DNA of 64,000 nucleotides from Mesostigma viride (Eukaryota > Streptophyta > Mesostigmatophyceae > Mesostigmatales > Mesostigmataceae): positions 186,001 to 250,000 of the forward strand of contig RPFO01001901.1 in assembly GCA_009746045.1 (NCBI GenBank), written 5' to 3'. The translations under genes and the position numbers were made by a program. The notes beneath the pieces are model-generated. The model saw nothing but the letters and a program-made list of their open reading frames with translations. It did not search any database and had not been told where the DNA came from. Shown piece by piece: positions 61,516-64,000 of the stretch (its first letter is position 1; each line of letters opens with the position of its first letter).

Positions 61516-62799
61516 CTACTTTTTCCTCGGCCTCAGCCGACGTCCGCCAGTCTCGCCGCCCTGAGGAGAGGGGCCCCCCGCCTGCCGCTCGTAAACGGCT
61601 CCTGTAAGTACGTCGTGCCCCATCAAGTCACCAGCCCATTTTCGCTTTTTCCACGAAGCGCCCTTCAGGAAACGGGTGATGTACGCCTGCCTCGTTGCAT
61701 CAATGCCGTGGTAGATGCGGTTGTACTTCGCAGAATAATACTCGTGCTTCATGTATTCGCCTGGATTTTTTGGGTCCTCGAACACGTACTTCTGATGAGC
61801 TCGAGCCTGCAACGCGTTAATCAGCTTCTTGTACCCGTCTGGAATTTGGTAGTCGTACGTGCCGTACGTCTCTGCCGTCTTAAAACGTTGAATTATCATG
61901 CGGCGCTCGCTCGGAATGTATCCGTTCTCGTGTGGCTCGAGCTCGCTGATAGAACTGACAACGCGCATTTTGTCGTGGTCGTACCTGGTTGGTGGCAGTT
62001 TCTCGCCGGACAGGTAAATAAGACCCATCAAAGCGGCGTCAGACGTAGGGTCCTTTTTGTACTCGGCGGCGGCGATCCGCTGGAGCTGCTCGTACGTATA
62101 CCTCAGTGGCTTGCTCTCGGCCCTGTCGAATTTCCTGTCGAGGTCGCCGACCTTCAGCTCATTGACTCGAGCAGCGTACGCGTCCGTCACGTCGCGTGGG
62201 AGCCTCTTTTCAGGTGGCATCATTCGATTCACCCCGTTTATCACTCCGAGCAAGTTCTTCTCGTTCTCCCTCCACGCATCCTCTTTCGAGTGTGCGAGCT
62301 TGCGTTTGGGTTCCGAGGTTTCGTGGACGACGCGCAGGACACGGGCGGTGTCGGCGAGGCAGTCGACTGATTCGTCCTGCGAGCACCCCAGCCTGTCGAG
62401 GAGAACTCGGAGCCTGCCGATGTACCCCTTCGCGGTTTTGCGCGTCGCCCCGCGCTCTCTCGAGGGCCTGCCAGGCTCGTGATGCTCTGGCCGGGCATCC
62501 GCTGCGGCGACGGCCTCGTCGAAGGTCCAGTATCGTCCATCAGTAGGTCGCGCAGGCGGTTCCTCGTGGTGCGGTGGCTCCGGCGAGGGTGGAGAGGTCG
62601 CCTGCAAGCCGATTTTTTCAGCGCACTCGGGGTTATTTGCGATCCATCGGTCACTGGGATTCCAGACGCCCTTCTTGACCTTGCTTTTCGCCGAGATGCA
62701 GTTCGTCTGGTCGCGGGCGATTGCTCGCCTCTTCGCCTGGGCCCGTCGCCATTGCTCGCGACGCTCCTCTACGGTCACCGTCATCTGATGACTGAACAT
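61516..62799 (-). CDS. Tyrosine recombinase (integrase)
   Basis: A 427-codon frame, intact. A basic N-terminal region (1-45) and an acidic/proline-rich linker precede a SAM-like core-binding domain (about 118-225, KTAKGYIGRLRVLLDRLG...). The catalytic domain (about 235-405) has an arginine in LSGEKLPPTRYDHDKM (R272), lysine K307 in RFKTAETYG, DATRQAYITRFL with R370 in the H-x-x-R box (the usual histidine is D367), DLMGHD with H395, and nucleophile Y403 in GAVYER. The C-terminal tail is basic. It is of the type found in polinton-like viruses, virophages and giant viruses, and would integrate and excise the element. The start at 62799 overlaps the previous ORF; Met6 is an alternative start. Confidence 0.82.
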   Translation of the reverse strand: MFSHQMTVTVEERREQWRRAQAKRRAIARDQTNCISAKSKVKKGVWNPSDRWIANNPECAEKIGLQATSPPSPEPPHHEEPPARPTDGRYWTFDEAVAAADARPEHHEPGRPSRERGATRKTAKGYIGRLRVLLDRLGCSQDESVDCLADTARVLRVVHETSEPKRKLAHSKEDAWRENEKNLLGVINGVNRMMPPEKRLPRDVTDAYAARVNELKVGDLDRKFDRAESKPLRYTYEQLQRIAAAEYKKDPTSDAALMGLIYLSGEKLPPTRYDHDKMRVVSSISELEPHENGYIPSERRMIIQRFKTAETYGTYDYQIPDGYKKLINALQARAHQKYVFEDPKNPGEYMKHEYYSAKYNRIYHGIDATRQAYITRFLKGASWKKRKWAGDLMGHDVLTGAVYERQAGGPSPQGGETGGRRLRPRKK

Positions 62800-63145
62800 G
62801 AGACAATTTTTTGGCTCGAGGCTTTTTATACCCTACGGGGTGGATCCTTGGGCGCCCTCGAGGCCGTTTCGGTTCGTGTCGTTTTTCCGTTTTGGAGGGT
62901 GAGCGCCCACGTGGACGCCTGCGATCGCCCACCAAGGCGAGGATGGCCAATCGGATTTCGGGGCTCATGTCGTGACAGGTGGACGGAATCGTGTCGTTGT
63001 GGCCTGCTTCTTGAAGGATCCTGACGACACGTTCTAGAGTTTTCTGCCCCAGTCGAGAACCCGAACAATATCGGAGGAGTGCTTGGGTGTCCAACACGTA
63101 CTCCTTCTCGGCGCCTGCGTATCGTTTGATGGACGGAATATCCAT
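62651..63145 (-). CDS. AT-hook basic protein
   Basis: A 164-codon frame starting 22 bases after the ATPase stop. Residues 1-75 look globular (LDTQALLRYCSGSRLGQKTLERVV..., DMSPEIRLAILALVGD). Residues 80-115 are basic with an AT-hook core (PKRPRGRPRIHP), a minor-groove DNA-binding motif (family knowledge). The last about 50 codons overlap the recombinase in another frame and have poor composition. The true end may lie near 62800, with a change in the A6 run just before it. Role unknown; DNA condensation or gene regulation is plausible. Confidence 0.55.
   Translation of the reverse strand: MDIPSIKRYAGAEKEYVLDTQALLRYCSGSRLGQKTLERVVRILQEAGHNDTIPSTCHDMSPEIRLAILALVGDRRRPRGRSPSKTEKRHEPKRPRGRPRIHPVGYKKPRAKKLSHVQSSDDGDRRGASRAMATGPGEEASNRPRPDELHLGEKQGQEGRLESQ
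62823..62830 (-). promoter_or_regulatory. TATA-like box before the recombinase
   Basis: TATAAAAA on the minus strand, 24 bases before the ATG at 62799 and inside the end of the upstream ORF. Suits a viral promoter with a very short leader, but may be chance in an A-rich stretch. Confidence 0.35.
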
Positions 63146-63167
63146 AGTATATCATGTTCAGAGAAAA

Positions 63168-64000
63168 TTATTTTATCGAGAGAAATGTATTGAAGTTTCG
63201 ACGAAACATTTTTTTCGGGTCGCGCTGGTCGAAGTCGACAGCGAAGAAGTCGTGAGGATCGTCCTTGACGGCGTGGTCCCATAGCGCGAGAAACTCGTCC
63301 GGCGCCACAGCCCCCGCGCTCTCTTCCGCGATCTGTCGCGCGGCTCGATGGTCCTTCGTTCTGAACAGCGCAAGAAACGATATATTCGCTCGCACTGCTC
63401 GTGGTACGCCACCGCTCGTGTACGCCTGTGTCAGGAAAATCATGCTCGTGAGGAAGTGTCTGTGTTTGAACGCGAAAGCCGCAACAGCGTTTTTGCTAGA
63501 GCTCTGATAGAGGGCACTGCCTTGCATGTCGTCTATCAGAATGAGCGACGAAGGAGGACCGTGCTCGAACCTTGTCGCAGGTTTATCCCAGTTCATTGCA
63601 TCAAGGCGTAGGTACATGGAGAGGTCCATGAGTTCTGCGTTTTTTTCCCGTCCACGTATTCGCGTTTAAACGTTTCCCAGACCTTGAGATCGTCCTTGTA
63701 CCTCTCGTATTCGTGGAGGTCAGACTTTATATGATCTATCATCCCATCGAATGCCAGGTTAGAGTAGACTTCCATCGTCATAGCTGGTTCCGGGAGCTCC
63801 TTGTATTTGGCTCCGTGTGGGCACTCCCTGAAATGAGGTACAGCTTGTCGAATGAGTTGTTAGCAAAGTAAGCCTTCGCCATGTTGACTGCCGATGTAGT
63901 TTTCCCAGACCGTCGAGCTCCGCAGAAGTTTGCGATGAAATGAAGACTCGGCATATTCGGTGGAGCAGGACGCTGTGGGGCGTATCGTTGCTTTATGTCT
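63168..64000 (-). pseudogene. A32-like packaging ATPase (partial, two frame changes)
   Basis: Enters from the right edge. Walker A (FCGARRSGKTTSAVNMAKAYF) is read near 63890-63930, Walker B (SLILIDDM) near 63530, and a sensor-like SMIFLTQAYTSG near 63430-63460. A C-terminal region (HDFFAVDFDQRDPKKMFRRNF) ends at 63168. These fit the FtsK/HerA-superfamily motor that pumps DNA into capsids of polintons, virophages and giant viruses. The frame changes near 63822-63840 and at a run of seven A/T at 63640-63646. The second is typical of an indel sequencing error, so the gene may be intact in reality. The N-terminus is beyond the window. Confidence 0.72.

Larger units (their letters stand above)
57690..64000 (-). 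mobile_element. Endogenous polinton-like / giant-virus-related DNA virus, partial
   Basis: All genes run on the minus strand, closely spaced: packaging ATPase (cut at 64000), AT-hook protein, tyrosine recombinase, primase-polymerase/helicase. A32-type ATPase plus tyrosine recombinase plus its own primase-helicase is a gene set known from polinton-like viruses, virophages and nucleocytoplasmic large DNA viruses. Which of these it is cannot be settled without capsid genes, which must lie beyond the right edge. Genes are intronless and dense, unlike the surrounding DNA. Left boundary is uncertain, between 57565 and 57731. No inverted terminal repeat can be tested in this window. Confidence 0.75.

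Noticed and set aside
58438-63024. Plus-strand ORFs in the viral region (for example 58438-58881, 61615-62370)
   Set aside because: They are antisense to the minus-strand genes, which carry clear catalytic motifs.

Overview
This window is repeat-dense nuclear DNA of a eukaryote, most likely an alga or another green-lineage protist. The evidence is spliced exons with GT..AG borders, LTR retrotransposons and LINEs, SINE-like repeats, many minisatellites, and an interstitial array of CCCTAAA/CCCTAAAA units (TTTAGGG and TTTTAGGG telomere types). There are no bacterial operons, rRNAs, complete tRNAs or CRISPR arrays. Species cannot be named from the sequence.

Left half (1-36.9 kb) is a stack of nested mobile elements. 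Copia-like element A (7205-23194, TSD GGACG) has its right LTR split by a second copia-like element B (13760-22954, TSD ATGCG). B in turn carries an ORF1-only LINE derivative (17727-18774) and a 106-bp palindromic MITE (20032-20137). A carries a 626-bp composite of two inverted palindromes inside gag (7916-8541). A solo LTR of the B family lies at 5854-6543. Both A and B run GAG - integrase - retropepsin-like - RT - RNase H, with the protease-like domain between integrase and RT. LTRs and MITEs alike end in 5'-AGTT...AACT-3' with 5-bp target duplications. Element C (25944-33307) is a mostly non-coding LTR element. The minus strand of 33.3-36.9 kb holds two broken gag-like ORFs next to another AGTTA-type LTR.

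Middle (37-57 kb): SINE-like repeats, a possible 3-kb TIR element containing a GT satellite, a probable host gene with a SWIM zinc finger and duplicated phase-1 81-nt exons (41.97-44.26 kb), a LINE with endonuclease and reverse transcriptase (45671-48553, TSD ATCACAAGGAG), three large minisatellites, and an intact intronless type II membrane glycosyltransferase-like gene (54105-55634).

Right end (57.2-64 kb): hairpin tandem repeats and telomere-like repeats border an endogenous DNA virus of the polinton-like/giant-virus-related type. All its genes are on the minus strand: A32-like packaging ATPase (cut by the window end), an AT-hook protein, a tyrosine recombinase, and a large primase-polymerase/SF2 helicase with a split C-terminus. 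This is the most interesting system seen. Together the genes suggest a virus that integrates by tyrosine recombinase, primes and unwinds its own DNA, and packages it with a FtsK/HerA-type motor.

Many ORFs in the window are broken by single-base changes, several in homopolymer runs. Either the elements are decaying or the assembly has uncorrected indels, so pseudogene calls should be read with that caveat.
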